DNA of 64,000 nucleotides from Brachypodius melanocephalos (GCA_013398615.1 VZSR01000520.1:21813265-21877264), one strand, 5' to 3'. Numbered from the stretch's first letter, positions 25,481 to 39,850 are shown. Notes: a model not told the origin generated them from the sequence alone. Numbers and translations: made by a program.

Positions 25481-28400
25481 CTTTAGTTAAAAGCAGAAAC
25501 TCGTACAGTAGAGGGGAATCTTCAAACACCTGCTGTTTTGAAAGCAAAAAGTTACATGAAAAACAACTAACCTATTCTTCCAGAATCCAAGATGCATAAC
25601 CAGCACGTTCACTTGGAATCCACCTTTGAAAAAAAAGCCTATGACTTGATAGTCATTTATTTAAAAGGCAGTTTTATTTTACCACCCCCTTATAAAAAGA
25701 GACCCTAATTATGGCACAGCACAATACAAAACTAGATTTATGATAGTATTGCAAAAATATGGTTTTGAAGATATATTCATAGCAATTTTCCTTTTACTCT
25801 TACACTGCATGGTAGTTTTCTGTATTGAGTTAGAAATACTAGAGATTATATATTTTAAAATTTTTTATCACTAGATTGTATATTGAAAATCTGAGAGAAA
25901 GCAAACACTAACACTCTTATTCTCCTCCACAATAATGCATTCTAAACACTGGCAAATGAGACATTCAGTTGGAGTCTGAAACTAAAACAAAAGTTGCTTT
26001 TTTGTTCTACTACAGCATGCTAGTCATATAACAGTTGCTTTTCACAGTAGGAAGGGCTTATATTTCAGTTTAAAAAGCGATTCCAATAACAAAATCAAAA
26101 ACCAATGTGCATCTGTAATGCAGCTATCATATGCTTACACAAGAGAGAACTTTGCAATATTTATTACCTCTATTCATTGTTAGACCACAAAGCTTTCATC
26201 TCCTGCTTTGGCACAGAACAAGACTGCACTCAGTAACATATTTCAGAGAGAAAGTATATGCAAGTATGCACAGTGCAAAACAAAGTCAGAGAATAACCCA
26301 AAGTCTAACCAAAGCAGGTGCAACTACAAAGTAAATAGAGATGCTGCCTAGCCCCAAATCCAGTCTGAGATACAAATTGTCAGGTTGGTAAGAGTAAGAA
26401 CTTTAAAATCTTGTAAGGAGATCCTTTTGTAAGTCAGGGCTTGATGACACAGTCCACCTCTGCTGCACCAATCAAAGTATGTGCAAAATACTTCATCCCT
26501 ATTAAATTCATAACTAAGATTAAAAAATATCTATAAAAAATTTAACAAATCAGAGTTATAACTCCACTCTAAACTTAGCATACTACAACACAGGACTACA
26601 GGGTTTAGGAAACAAATAACCTTTATGAAGCACAAACACACTGGCCATGTAAAAACATTGCTGTGTAACATAAGGATTCAGGAACCATTTGTTTCTTGGC
26701 TTTGTTGTTCTGGGGTTTTTTTTCAGTTGTTGTTTTCTTTGGTCTGATTTTGTTTCTAGTGATAGCTAGTGGTTATTTACATACTATTAAAAAGATAAGA
26801 ATCTGTCTGCAATTTACACTCTAGTAACCCTCGAAGCCATCCTCCTTGTTGGGTGCTGTGGAGAGCCTCTTATTTAGTTAGTTTTTGATTGGAGGGTGCT
26901 GTTTAAGTGAGATGATAAGCAGAAGACTATTTGACTCTCTTGTCTGAAGTTTCAAAGGCATGTCCAACTCACGTACCTGAAAATTATGTAATTTCAGTTG
27001 AGGCAATTTACATTCAGTTTAGCTAGCTGGAAGAGAATTCTAAAGAATTTTTAGAATTTGACTTGACCAAAAGCTGAATGTACGGAATTTTCACGAAGTT
27101 GATAAACATTCAGACAACTTCAACTATGTCAAGCTCAACAGTAGTATAAATGAAAAATTTCCACACAGGAGATGATGGCCTGGAAGATGATGAACATGGT
27201 GAGCTAAAACACATTTTTATTGCACTTCAAAAATTTCATTTGTAAGAAAGCATAGTAAAACAGGAAAACATGCAAAATAAATTTATTACTAATGCTTGTA
27301 AAATACACAGTTTTCTAATCAAATAGGAAGATAGCACATTCCTAGCACAATGTACCTTACCCTGCTCAAACTGACTGCTGGATTTTTTTTTTTCCAACAT
27401 CTTGCAATAAGCAAAATTCATTCTAAAAAATATTCAAAACATTTTAAACTCAACTCACTGCACAAGGAAAAGTCAAGGATGGTAACTTACTGCACTCCAC
27501 ATGAAGATACTAGAACTAAAAGCATAAAAACACTGTTAATCTAAAACAAACAGTATGATGCTGTTTTATCAAAATTTAAACTATGACAGTTTCAGCTCCT
27601 AATGGCTTTATTTTACTTAACACAGGTTACTTTTGATTTTGCCTTTTTCCTTTACTTTGTAACTATACTGCACATACATCACAATAAAGCTGTAGGCTTT
27701 GAGAGTTCTTAATCCCCTATTATTTCTATTAGTCACAAAAACTAAGGAACTGAGAAGCCAAATTCTATTCACTAAAATTAAGTTCAATATTCTATTACAC
27801 CATAAATTTGGATCATCAGTCTATCATTAGCAGATAAAAACTGACCATGCTGGAGTTCAAGCTGAAGTAGCTCATACTTCAAATGCTGTGAAGATTTAAT
27901 TACTATATATTATTAAATGTTATCTAAAATTCTTTCTTGCAACTGAAAAGACTTATATCTTCTTAATTGGTTTATGTGCCATTTCAATAACTTCCAATTA
28001 TCACAATTTGGTACCCATGTACAATATCCAACTGCTTGTTATTAATTTGGACAGTCGTAGGAAAGCTCAAGTACCAAACCACCATTTAGTTATTTGAGCA
28101 TGAATGCTCACACAACCCAGAAGATGTCATTCCTGTCTATATTCAAGGGCATTGTCAGCGTAGAATGGGAAAATTTAGAATACCTCTAACCATTAACAAT
28201 ACTTGTCAAGAAAAACATGAAGTTTTTTACACCTCTAGGCTACAAAATGTGAGTAATTGCAAAGAATGAATCATAGATAGGCTGCTAAGCGTATCAGCCA
28301 ATGACTATACGTAAGATAATTATCTTTTTACAGAGGTTATTAAAGAAAACTAGAGTTGATCATTAAATACTGTATTACAACCCTCTGATGGACAACCCTG

Positions 28401-31400
28401 TCAATATTATTCAATTCAGGAAATAAAAACAAAGCATTTTGAATGAGCCTTTTCATTTGTAAGCAGCAATAATTGCTGATTTTGAATGGAAAAAAAATAA
28501 TATCTCAAAAAATACACCCTTTAAAACAGATTTTGTTTTTCAACACTGAACTAATTCTTAAGGCAAGAACAAAACTAAATTTTAATTATATATTTTGAAG
28601 ACACAGATATTGTATTAATTGACATACTCCCAAAGTATAAATGCCACAGAAATGCTTCAAAACATTCTTTTTCAAGTTCTAGACAGACATAATTGAAAGT
28701 GGCCTTTTGTTTAACATAACTTTTTTATGCAGCTTGAAATGATGCTAAACCTTCTCTTCCTGCAACACCTAAAATAAGCAACATATAAACACTTAGAAAA
28801 GGAACACATACTGCAGATGAGCTTTTATCATACCTACTGATAGGAAAAATAATATTCATATGAAATCACATTGGAAATATTTCTTATTTAGACTATTCTG
28901 AAGATACTCAAGTTAACTGTACTGTGAAAATTTGTCTAAATATTGTTACTATGTGGGTATCCAGTGCACCACACACCCAGTTTCACACTGTGAAATGTAA
29001 ACACTGTCATTCTTCCAAAACAAGAAAAGAGAAGAATTTCATTCTCTCAATATAATGAGGCTTCAGCGAGAAAAAACATCCTCTGTTACATACAAGGAGT
29101 CACCAGTTTTAACAAATTAAACGTAAACTTTGTGCAAGTGACACATGCATGGACACCCTAGTTAAAGGACAAGGATATTTGCATGTGGGAAGACTTATAA
29201 GCAAATATAAAACTCACAAGGCTCCTGCTTGCACCTCTAAGGTCCCAGCACACAACAACACACAGCATTTCACACACTTAAAGCCATCATACTTGTACTG
29301 CAATTTCCTAAATCCAGGTACCAGTTCTTTCCGCTATGAAATGCAGAAGCCTATCTTTTAACAAATGCAACTACAGGCATGTATCCTGGAGATATCAATC
29401 TACCCTGACTTTACACCATATAAAGAGCCAAAGTGAAGATCACTGGCCCAGTATCCAACCCTTCTGAAATAGTTTGAAGCTGCCTATCTCTCTAGTACTA
29501 CCTTTTTCCCCACAAGTGTCAAGAAGTTGACCAAGTGGGGCAGACAAATTAAAAGCTCCTGAAAAGAATTCCCACATATAATTCATTGTTCCTAATTACA
29601 CATCACAGACTCGAAAGTAAAATAAACCAGGCTTGACTTGTATAGACATATCTGGATTAAAAGTAGTGCAGGAATGCTTAGTTTTGTTTGTTTGTGTTTT
29701 TTTTCCTTCCAGGAGTTAAGTCAAAAGGTCCACAATAACTCAACAAAGAGCTGTAGGTATTGAAAGCAGTTAAGATAGAAACAAACAAAAAGGAAATGCC
29801 AAAAGTCACAATATTTTAGCTTTTAAAAACCTAAAATAGCTCATTTTAAAACAAATGATCCTATACTACTTCTCTAGTTGCTCCTGAAGCAGAAGGTATT
29901 TAGGCTGTTTTATGATAGCCTCAAGTGATAATTTCAGTCTTGTTTTTATACAGGATTAAATGATTGCAGCAAGATCCAAGACAACAGTCTAATCAACAAT
30001 GGGGTGATAATACAATATTAATAGTGCCAGAACAACTTTCATATTTAATTCTCTGCCTCTAAAGGAAACAAATTATTTTCCTATTTTAAGCTAATAGTTT
30101 CTGAAAGTCTCAAGTGGGATTCAATAGCAAGTTTCTACAAATGGCTTTACACCTATAGTCCAATCACTTTATAAATAAGCATACAGCATCTACCCCAGAG
30201 GATTAAAACTTTTAACCTAATTTTTGAAGTGATCTGATACTATGCAGATAGTAAGAGGGCTTTACCACCATTCAATTGCTAGACTGGATTGGATACAGTT
30301 TACTCTGCAGAAGCAATACTGTTCAAACTATAGTTTTGATACACAATTTAACTAAAAATTTACTTTAATTTTACAAATTGCCATGCATCATCTTGTTTTT
30401 GTAAATTCATTTTAAGAAATGAAACTCTGATGCAATAGTTGCGTCCTCATTGCCAAGTAAAATGATTAATTATCTTGGAAGCGTGAACGAATAACATCCT
30501 AGGATTTGTAATTACTGAAGACTTCTTTTAGAGATATATCTACAGAGTATTACAAGCATCTATTTGGGATGATAATTACACAGGAAAAAAAAAACCACTA
30601 ACCTGTGCCTTTGTACGTACTAAATACGCATATTTTAGCCAAAAACAAAGCAGATGTGTAAGAATTTCATCAGGTAATTTAAAGATTCATGAGCCTACAT
30701 ACGTCTATCATTTAAAAATCAGAAAAAAGATATAACCAAGATTTTACTTTTATATTGGAGGCTGTCATTGCTAAATGTGTCATTGGATGCTAATGTTTAT
30801 AATGCTCAAAAATTATTAACTATTTGAGGAAAAAACCACATTAACCTAAGTTCATAAAATGAGCCACAACAACAGCAAAGAGTTATGAAGCAAATGAAAG
30901 ATATAGACATATCCGATCAATATAATAAATCTAACTCTAAATTCAAACTGCATAGATCCTTGTGTCTAAGAAAAAAAAAGCGAGACAGAGCACATGCATC
31001 TGCATCTAAGAGGGAGACTATGAAAGGCTGCTTACTGGAAAAAGCTGGATAAGTTCAAAAGAAAAGATACATTATCAATAATTATTGAAACTGCAAAACT
31101 CTAAACACAGCATGCTGCCACTTGAAACTATGCAAATCTACATAATAGTCCTCTGTGAAATCAAACTCAAAATCCCAGCAAATGCATTTTGTTCTTTTCT
31201 CACTGATTACATATAAGCATTTTTCCATGCTGCTTATTCAATTCAGAAAATATTCAATTAATATGGGACCTAAATAGATGAATCTAATGACACTGCACAT
31301 GGTGCAAGATCAAACTTAGAAACAAAAAAAAATAGGTCCAAGATCATTCAAGTGACTTTTCATGTACAATGGATATCTTCTGACTTATTTCTTGAAGTCA

Positions 31401-34400
31401 TCAAAAAATATCATGAATATCCTCTCTCCTATATTACTTCCATAAAACCAGGGTCTCAATCCACTGTCTTTCACTAGGTCAAGATTTGGGGTGTGGAGAG
31501 AATATGAGGGGAGAGACTATTGTTCTTAGTATTATTTATTCCCACATGCAAGTTGGAATATCTGAGCAAAAAAAAAAAAAAATCCCAACAAATTATGTAG
31601 GGCTTTTTGTTTTTATCTTATTGGCAACAAAATGACTGTAATTGCCTGGTAAAATCCCAAACCATTAACATTAAAGCTGTCATTGCTTTATTAACGCTGC
31701 AGTCCACACCCAGTGCAAGATAATGATGCTGTGCCACAAGTGTAAGAATCTGGCTCCTACTGAAAGCTCATGAAAGGTTTTCATTAGTCAAACAAGGATG
31801 GGTTACAAATACAGTTGTGCAAAATCAGTTATCTTAATGAAACCAAAAATATCAGATAAAAAGTGAGAAAAATTCAACTGCATGAACCTTACAAAAGGTG
31901 AGTTATATGTTAAAATGATATAAGGTATTTAAAAATGGCACTTATCTGTGGTAAGTATTAAAGTAGAATTAATATCAAATGTATAAAATATAAAACAACT
32001 TCAATATTTATTTACAATTTCAGGCCTATGTTTGTACAGAAAAATATATTCATTTTGTTTTGTGAACATCTCTTTTGAAAGGGAAATATATTAATCAACT
32101 GATTTTTCAATCTTGAATCTTTTCACTTCTCTGCTCACATTCAACTATTAAAAATATGTGCAACTGATGCAAGTACAATAGCAAGTCAAAACTCTCAGTC
32201 TCTAAAATGCTACTAAGTTTAACTCCTTAAAAGTGTCTTACTAGTTGTTCTCTAATCTTGGGATTTGATGAATAGTTTACAGAAAAGAGCTAAAAATATG
32301 TGAAAAGGCAGGGTTGTCAGTTTTTTCATGGTCCCAGAAAATGTAGAAGTTGGCAGGATCAGCTCAGCTCCACTGGAATATAAACTCAGGTCCCAAAAAA
32401 TATAAAATACCAATGTCCACTGGATCACTGGGCCCTTAGCACTCCGGCACTACTTATGAAAAAGGTTTTGCTGATGACCATAAGGGTGCTTTAAAATATG
32501 GAGTAAAAAAAACTCGTGAGTAGGTGTGACCTTTCGGTTTTTATGTTTTGTCCCCTAAATACATATTAATTATAGGCAAAAAGTGCTTTCCATGATGACA
32601 AACAAATGAGGATCTCACCTCTGGGCATTAAGCAATCTTAAAGAAAAAATGAATTGAATTTAAATTTTTAAAAATATGTGAAGACTGTATAGAACCATTT
32701 TATTTCATTTTTATCTAATGAAATTACATTTTAATTTTTATCTCACATATATACTAGCAACACCTAACTGGAACTAAGGCTGGGAGCCTGCAACAGGCTC
32801 ATAAAACCTCCCCCTCACAATGTAGTCAACAGTGGTGGAAAATGCAAGCTTAATAAAAAAACAAAGTACTGGAACCTCAGTTCTAGTATCTCTATATGTT
32901 TATGTAACCAGGACTTCAAAACATCCATGGAAAACTGTCAGTGGAATTTGGAGATGACACCATCAGAAGTCCTGCTGGACATGCTGTCTTACACCTGGAA
33001 TCTTAGCTGGAACCCATCAGCGTTATAAAAGTCAAATATTTCATCAGTAAAATTTTGCTAAGAAAGTGGGCTCTGTAATAAAAATATAAAATCAAATAAA
33101 AAAACAAGTGAATAATTCTAAACAACAAAGTCAGAATATTTATTATTCTGTACCTGCTTAGCTACTGTCATGAAAGCAACAAAAGTGCTTCTGTACGCAG
33201 AAGTACAAAGATCCAATAAATTTGTTATGTAATAGCAGTTTCTAAGGAAGTCCATCAGTATTTCATCTGCTCAAAATTGGCCAAATTCTGTTGTCATAAG
33301 ATGAATTTATCTAAGCTTGGACAGATTTTTTTAACTCGTATTTAAAATCTGTAAAATCTATAAAAATAGATACATTTTGCTATATAACACAGCAATTGCT
33401 GTATTAACAGCTCCTATTAAAACCAAAAAAGTACAGAAAGAAAGTTAAAGGAAATACTGCACTGGTCAATAAAACATATGTATAATGATACATCAAGTAC
33501 AAATACAAATTTAAAACATTTTTAAAATTTTAAAAGCCCACAGTGTTGTCACTGAACAACATTTTTAAAAAGGCGGATATGTAAGAAATTTGCTAATCTG
33601 ACCTTTTCCAAGTTTAGCGACAGAGATACTACGTTGCCAGGAATTTCTCAACATGTGAGTTCCAGAACAGGCATATTATTTTTTCACTTCCTTTTTCAAC
33701 ACCTGTCAAGGTAATGCTGGCAGGTAGGTAACAAAAATATGAATTAGAAGCTGCAAAACTGATTCACCATACACCATGCAACTTTTTGTTTACCAACTAA
33801 AACCTGGTGCGTTGGCAGAGAAAGAAGAACTGCATGGAAGATCTTCTAAAATTTTTGAAAGTCAATTCTGAAGGAAAAAGTGCACAACTCCTAAGTACTC
33901 AACATAACAGAAGAAATTACTAACCATAAAACCAAAAGATATAAGAATGAGATGATCATCCATTTTAATTCTACTTGGCACGTAAAGCAATTGAGTTTGA
34001 TTTTTCAACTTCCAAAGGCATCAAACTGCATGAAATCTTCACCCCTTACTACACTAATAACTAACATTTCAGAAGAGTGACTGTCCTACCCTGTAAAATA
34101 TTCAGGGCAGTTTAAGAGCTTGAGTGGTGGCAAAGTAGGTACAAAACTGTAAGAGTGCTCTTCTGCAATAAATTCCCAGGGAAAAAAAAAAAAGGCAACC
34201 AACCGAGGAAATTTGGGTTTCAAATCAAAGAGAGAGAACTTTACAACATGGAGATTAATTATTAGATTTCTAAATTTACTCAGCCTACAGCCTTTACTTT
34301 TAGCAACTGATAGATAACCAGCTACAACCTGACTGAGCTGCCCTCCCAGACTATTTCCAGTTACTGTTAAAGAGCTCCAGGTTGCTCCTCACTCTTTAAT

Positions 34401-35316
34401 CCGAGTATCAAGGTCCAGGCCAACTGGGTCTGTGAAGTAAAAACTTAACATTATGTTTTTCAATTATGTATTTCCTTTTTAATTTAGCTTGGAGAGTAGG
34501 CAAAGAAAATATAGAATATTCACCTAGATGTACACAGAATTTAAATTGACTAAAAATAGAAGAGGGTAAGCAACAAATTGGTGAAATAAATATGAAAAGT
34601 TTTACCCAAATAAAACAAACTAAAAATTACCATGTATTCTAGTGAAAGAACAACTTCTAAATATTAGTTCAGCGAAAACACTCTTTGCTTTTTCTGTGCT
34701 AACTTTTAATTTTTAAAAAATGAAAAGGAAGTGACATTAACATCTCTCATAAACCTTTTCACCTGGTGTAAGAAAAGGAAAAAGGTATCTCAAAATGGTC
34801 AAGAAATAAAGAATTTCAAAAAGAAAGGCTGTGCTATTCATTTCGATAGCAATCCAAAATAAAGAAAAACTCTCTCAAGACCTGGCCAAAGAAATAGAAG
34901 CATTCTTCATGTTGTGGTACAGCTTCATTCTATAGCAACCAAAACAATTTTTAATTCCAGATATTACAGGAAGTGTTCTGTCTTCATATTCTTCCCTCTG
35001 CTACTCAAACTTGTGGTTTTACACAGAAATTTTCATTTGCTTGGATATCACATGGTATGATATACACTACATTATTTAAGATACCCAAGAGCATTTCTAT
35101 TTTATATGCAAATGAGCTAGTTCACCACCAAATGTCTGATCACTCATCTATCAATAGTGCTTTGTTAAGACACGCAAGAAAGTTAAAGACTTCTCTAGAA
35201 AGTCATGACATACTGAAACACTGAAATTCTACTAGACTATTTTTAGAAGAATAGTTATCTCCCATGTATGTTTTTTCAGAAAGCAGAACAGTGATGAAAA
35301 ACAGTACTTAAAAGTA

Positions 35317-35366
35317 CAATCTTTATATGGCACCATCACTCTCAGCATATTTTGTAATTGTTGTAT
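35317..35366 (+). repeat. 50-bp diverged direct repeat, copy 1
   Basis: It aligns without gaps to 37068-37117 with 42 of 50 positions identical, both beginning caatctttatatgg. One reading frame is open in both copies, but most differences would change the amino acid, which argues against paired coding exons under purifying selection. The flanks do not align, and I do not recognise it as a known repeat. Confidence 0.75.
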
Positions 35367-36547
35367 CTGAGACCCAAAGACGCTATGACTGCAAATGTAC
35401 AGTCAGTCACCTGCAGGAGAAACTGTACTGAAGACTAGACTAAAAGAAAAGCAAGATTTTAGTACTACAAAAAGACTGCATAGAAATAGAGCACAGAACA
35501 CTTCTTCCTGGTTACAATCACAACACTGAAATGTTTTCAGCTATCCATTTTTGACAAAATATTTACATACATTAAACATACGATATGTCCACATCTCTTA
35601 TTTGGTAGATACAGTAGTACACCTTGTTTGCAAATGTGACAGATGGGAAGGAGAGGGATAAAGAATGCATCCAATTAGGACTGCAACTCTGGAATTGTCC
35701 GAGGCTCTTTCTTAATGTATTTCCATTTCAGGTACTTGGCAATGAAATAACATTTCATAACTCCTTGAGTATCTAACAATTTTGCAGGGTTTTCAAATGA
35801 CTCACTTTCTGAAGAATTGTTTGCACCACGCAAGACACACAAGTACATAGCACAACTGAAAAAAGGGATATAGAACACTTCACTGTCCCATATGTCAAAA
35901 CAGACTGACTTCCTACTAAAGAGGTACAAAACTATTTATTTCACAGGGCACACACTGGCACAGTAATAAAAGATGTGTGGGAAAGAGGAAGCTTGAGCAA
36001 GTTTTTCAGTATCCGTAGAGAACACTTCATATCTACCAGATAAAGTTTCTCAAGACCCCAGTTCTTTTCCATGACTTTTAAATATAACTTTTACGTAGTT
36101 TCAAAACTAGTCAGGACAACAAAGCACTTGTCAAGCCTGCATTTACCAAAGAGTTAAACTAAATGCATGTCCATCAAGCATCTAGAACCAGAACAGAACT
36201 GGTTCAGATAGTCTCAGATACAACCTCATGCTATGAGAAACAGTAAAGAGAAAAGGCTGTTTGTAAAAACAAGACCGAGTCCAGAAGTACAGCTTTGGCT
36301 GTAGGACTAGAAATAGTCGATATTCCACTTATTTTACCTGGGAAACTGCTCTGCTGACTTAGTTCACTAAAACCAAAAAGCCCAAAATGCAAAAGCCAAA
36401 CCCATACTTTAAACTTCTAGCGACCAAATATTTACATCTATAATCTAATAATGTTGGCTTTAGTTGCTTCTAGGCTCAGTAGCACGCAGTGGTAAGCACA
36501 ACCAGAATCTTTCTGCTGTCCTTCTGCAGAAAGTAAATTGCTTTAAC

Positions 36548-36591
36548 TTAAGGATCCCATCTTGAGAATTTAAGGATCTCCTCTTGAGACT
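36548..36591. repeat. Tandem duplication, period 22
   Basis: TTAAGGATCCCATCTTGAG is followed directly by TTAAGGATCTCCTCTTGAG. The copies differ at a few positions and represent a small local duplication. Confidence 0.75.
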
Positions 36592-37067
36592 CTGCACAGA
36601 TTTTAAGACTTGTGCTCTGAATCCATCTTGTGCAAAACAAGTAACAGATCATAATGATTCTGTTGAAGCCTCTAATTAGCAAAATAAATTATATGCTTTA
36701 AAAGTTGATCCCTCACCCCAGAAAAAACCCAACAAGCCACCCAAACCTTTTCCTGATTACTGTGCAGAAAATAATTTTGGTTTTTAGGAGGCAAATGATC
36801 TAATTGCAACAGAGTTGCAGTGAGATGCCCAAATTGGACTCTGACAAATCAGATTTAAAATTAAGGAGGCCTTGGAATAGTGAGGAGAAACCATAAAAGA
36901 TCATAATTTGTAACAGGTTGTTCTCATGCTCAAGAAGTACCTAAAGAATGCTAAGAGGTTCTACACTTAAAAGTGTTTTCTATGCAACAAACATTTCTTG
37001 ACTTTGTGTTATACTGACCTGCCATACATATATAAAACAACTGAGGATGGGAGATGACTTATCAATG

Positions 37068-37117
37068 CAATCTTTATATGGTACCATTACTCACAATGTA
37101 TTTTATAATTGTTGCAT
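37068..37117 (+). repeat. 50-bp diverged direct repeat, copy 2
   Basis: Partner of 35317-35366 (84% identity, ungapped), about 1.75 kb downstream in the same orientation. The flanks are unrelated. Confidence 0.75.
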
Positions 37118-37331
37118 TGAAAGTTAATAGTCAAAGAAAAACATCACATATCTCCAAGATATTCTCTGTATTTCTGAAATACTCTAAACAATCTTTCTCA
37201 CCAACGCATGAATGTGGAAATCTGGGTGAAAAAAAGCCAAAGGGATAGATCGTCTGTGACAGAAAAAATTGAAAATTTTTTTTGTCATGCTAGAAAATTA
37301 TCCAGTGATTGACTACCATAAATATTTCAGA

Positions 37332-37468
37332 GAAAAATAAAACAAAACAAACACAAACCAAACCAAAAGAAAACAAACGAATGAACAAAAAAAACAACCC
37401 CAAACCCCCTAAACAGAAAACCACCAACCAACTAAACAAAAAAAACTCAAACAAAAAAACCCCAACAC
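37332..37468. repeat. A/C-rich low-complexity tract
   Basis: About 135 bases almost free of G and T on the plus strand, with CAAAA, CCAAAC and CCCC units. The minus strand has several G runs (GGGG and GGGGG) and could form G-rich structures. Confidence 0.85.
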
Positions 37469-38203
37469 TTCCACTATAAATGCAAATAATTTTGGCATAA
37501 TTCCCTACATTTTCATTATAATTTTGGGCTCACTGGGCCTAAAATCAAATTACTGTGTAGTAGATATGAGCCTTCTCTTCTCCTGCATTAATGGCAATGC
37601 AAGGAAGAGGCCAACATATATAAAACAAGGAGGTTATGTTCAGTGGTTTTTAACACTATGTAAAGGTGATTAAATTCACCACAGTTCTAAACATGAAAAG
37701 ACAAATACATATAGACCAAATAATAATGAGAAAAGTTAATGCTGATAACTTTGAATAGATTTTTAGTATTTTTATATACTGTTTGACTGTGCTAAGACTT
37801 ATTAATAGGTGTATAGAAGATTCTTCTGTTAACTAATCTTAAAACAGGAACACAAAAGAACTTGCAAAAAAACCTGAAGTAACATTCTGACTTTTGGCCA
37901 CCCACAAATGAGCTGTATTCCCATTCTAGTTCATTCTAAAAAGTATAACCTAAGAGAAAACAAACGAGATAAAATTATTTAGCATCACAGACATTTCTAA
38001 CCTGTAAAATTAAACATGTTAAAATCTAGCACACAGGCTATGCCAGATATAAATCTAGCTGCGTAACTAGCTACACTTGCTTTTAACACATACAGGCGGC
38101 ATTTCCAGTTGCTAGGATATTATGTAGTATATTAGGTTACATGTAAACATCCTCAGAGAGTTGATATACAGAGCTTGTCATAACATTCAGGGAGAGTAAA
38201 AGC

Positions 38204-38227
38204 TCTGAACATACCACTATGTTCAGA
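38204..38227. repeat. Short perfect hairpin
   Basis: TCTGAACATA and TATGTTCAGA are exact 10-bp complements around the 4-base loop CCAC. Confidence 0.75.
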
Positions 38228-39729
38228 AAATAATTCTGTGTAAGAGTTTGATTTATTCAATATCCACTTTTAGACCCTCCAAATGTGAAAGAAATAATCC
38301 CCAAACCAAACAAACCACCAAATCAAACAACAAAACCAGTCTGTATCTAAAAGAAAGCATTAGATAAGAGAGCCTCCTATTTAGGCAGACAGTGATTTTC
38401 CTTCTACTTCCCCTCTCTTGATGACTGTCCTTTGTATGACTTTTCCCTGAAGATGTAACACAGATACAAATCTGTCACCACAATTAAATCAGAAACTGAT
38501 CACCTGACTTTCTCCTGAAGACCAGTACAGATTATTTCCAATTCATCTTATCCATTTCTGAAAACACAGTTTTTCACAGTAACATCTAGGTTTTCATACC
38601 TAGGTAAGATATATTTAGACTCCTCTCATTGACAAGACCTAAACCCTACAAGATTATTTCTTCATTTTTAATACATTTTCAGGGGGTTAGAATTACGAAA
38701 TTGTCTTATTTCACCACCTCCTCAATCGACTAAGTCTCCCAAATGATGTTCCAATTACTTGAACTAAAAACTTCTATGTTTCTCTCTAACCTGTACTAGA
38801 AACAGCAAGAAGGCTCTGAAAATTCCTATGAAGCAGTAACCAGATCCTCTGATTATTCATCCTCAATCCATTTATTTTGTTTAAACTTGACAAATGGAAG
38901 TAGTGTATCTGGAGAAACCTGAGACACTCAGTGATGTGCTTGAGCTCCTAAACCAACCATCTATCCAGGCATAGCTCAGTTTCACTTGGGCTAGATGCTC
39001 ACTCTAATTAGTCCATTTTCCACCCTCCGTGGAACAAATTCTCTCAAAGGCCAAATGGGACTATGACCAATGTAATCATGTTTCCCAGTGCATATAAACA
39101 AGTAACCAAAACATCAGAATGTTTTCTGAGTTGTACATTTTACACATAGCTGTATCACTCACATGCAAACATACTCCTTTCACCATAACAAAAAGTTCTA
39201 AAAGCAGGATACTGCGTATCAATCTGCTCAAATCCTGGTCATTAAGAATTGAGAATACTTTCTAGTAATTGATGAACACCATTTGACCTTTCTGGTGCAA
39301 GTGTCTAGCCAACACACTACAACAGTAAAGCTGAAGAATTATTACATTCTAAGCCATTAATCAGCATCTACACGACCTCTTGACACTTGCACTTACAAAT
39401 ATATGAAAGCAGCAATATAAAAGTTCTACATTAGACTACATTTGTTCACAAATTGAATTTCTGTTGTACTTTTACCTGGGTTTACACTACAGTGGAGTAC
39501 AAATCTGAAACACAGAACTCTATAAAAAGACAAACATCTTTACGAGTCCTCATTGTTCAGTATGAATATAATCTCCCAAACCAGTTACAGTCCAATAATT
39601 AAATTGACTAAATATGCAGCTTTCTTGAACTTCATAAGAAAAGACAGGACATGTCTACCGCAGGGTGACAACAAATCCATGCATGCTATATTTAGAATAC
39701 ACCATCTCAATTATTCAAGGGGTAAGCAT

Positions 39730-39760
39730 CTTACCTGTGTGATGTAATGACAGAGTATGA
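39730..39760 (-). promoter_or_regulatory. Recursive-splice-like motif (weaker of a pair)
   Basis: Read on the minus strand, acatcacacag is immediately followed by gtaagatgc, joining an acceptor-like end to a good donor (CAG|gtaaga). The pyrimidine tract (actctgtcattacatcacacag) is moderate. Between this donor and an acceptor-like tttttag at about 39780 lies a 44-base segment with one open frame, so it could instead be the donor of a tiny exon. Confidence 0.2.
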
Positions 39761-39814
39761 GGAGTGGTTAAAATGTTACTAAAAAGCTGGTTTTCAAGTG
39801 AGAGGAAGAGAAAT

Positions 39815-39850
39815 AACAGCTTACCTGAAAAGTGAAAAATATACAAATGC
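39815..39850 (-). promoter_or_regulatory. Recursive-splice-like motif, AG|GT juxtaposition
   Basis: On the minus strand, tttttcacttttcag abuts gtaagctg at the junction 39825/39824. This matches the (Y)nNCAG|GTAAG pattern of recursive splice sites, which are known in very long introns of neuronal vertebrate genes. A second, weaker motif lies 90 bases further downstream on the same strand. Function is inferred from the motif alone; chance or use as an ordinary cryptic acceptor remains possible. Confidence 0.3.

Larger units (their letters stand above)
20376..37331. other. Long unique AT-rich non-coding stretch
   Basis: No gene or mobile element is recognised over about 17 kb. The visible structure is limited to homopolymer runs, the inverted-repeat cluster at 25388-25480 and the diverged 50-bp repeat pair at 35317 and 37068. 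There is also a 22-bp tandem duplication at 36548. A minus-strand open frame at 35675-35929 (84 codons) has no recognisable domain. No CR1 copy is evident here. Confidence 0.5.

Noticed and set aside
35675..35929. 84-codon minus-strand open frame with an acceptor-like ttcttcag inside it
   Set aside because: No domain, start context or matching donor was found, and its length is within chance expectation.
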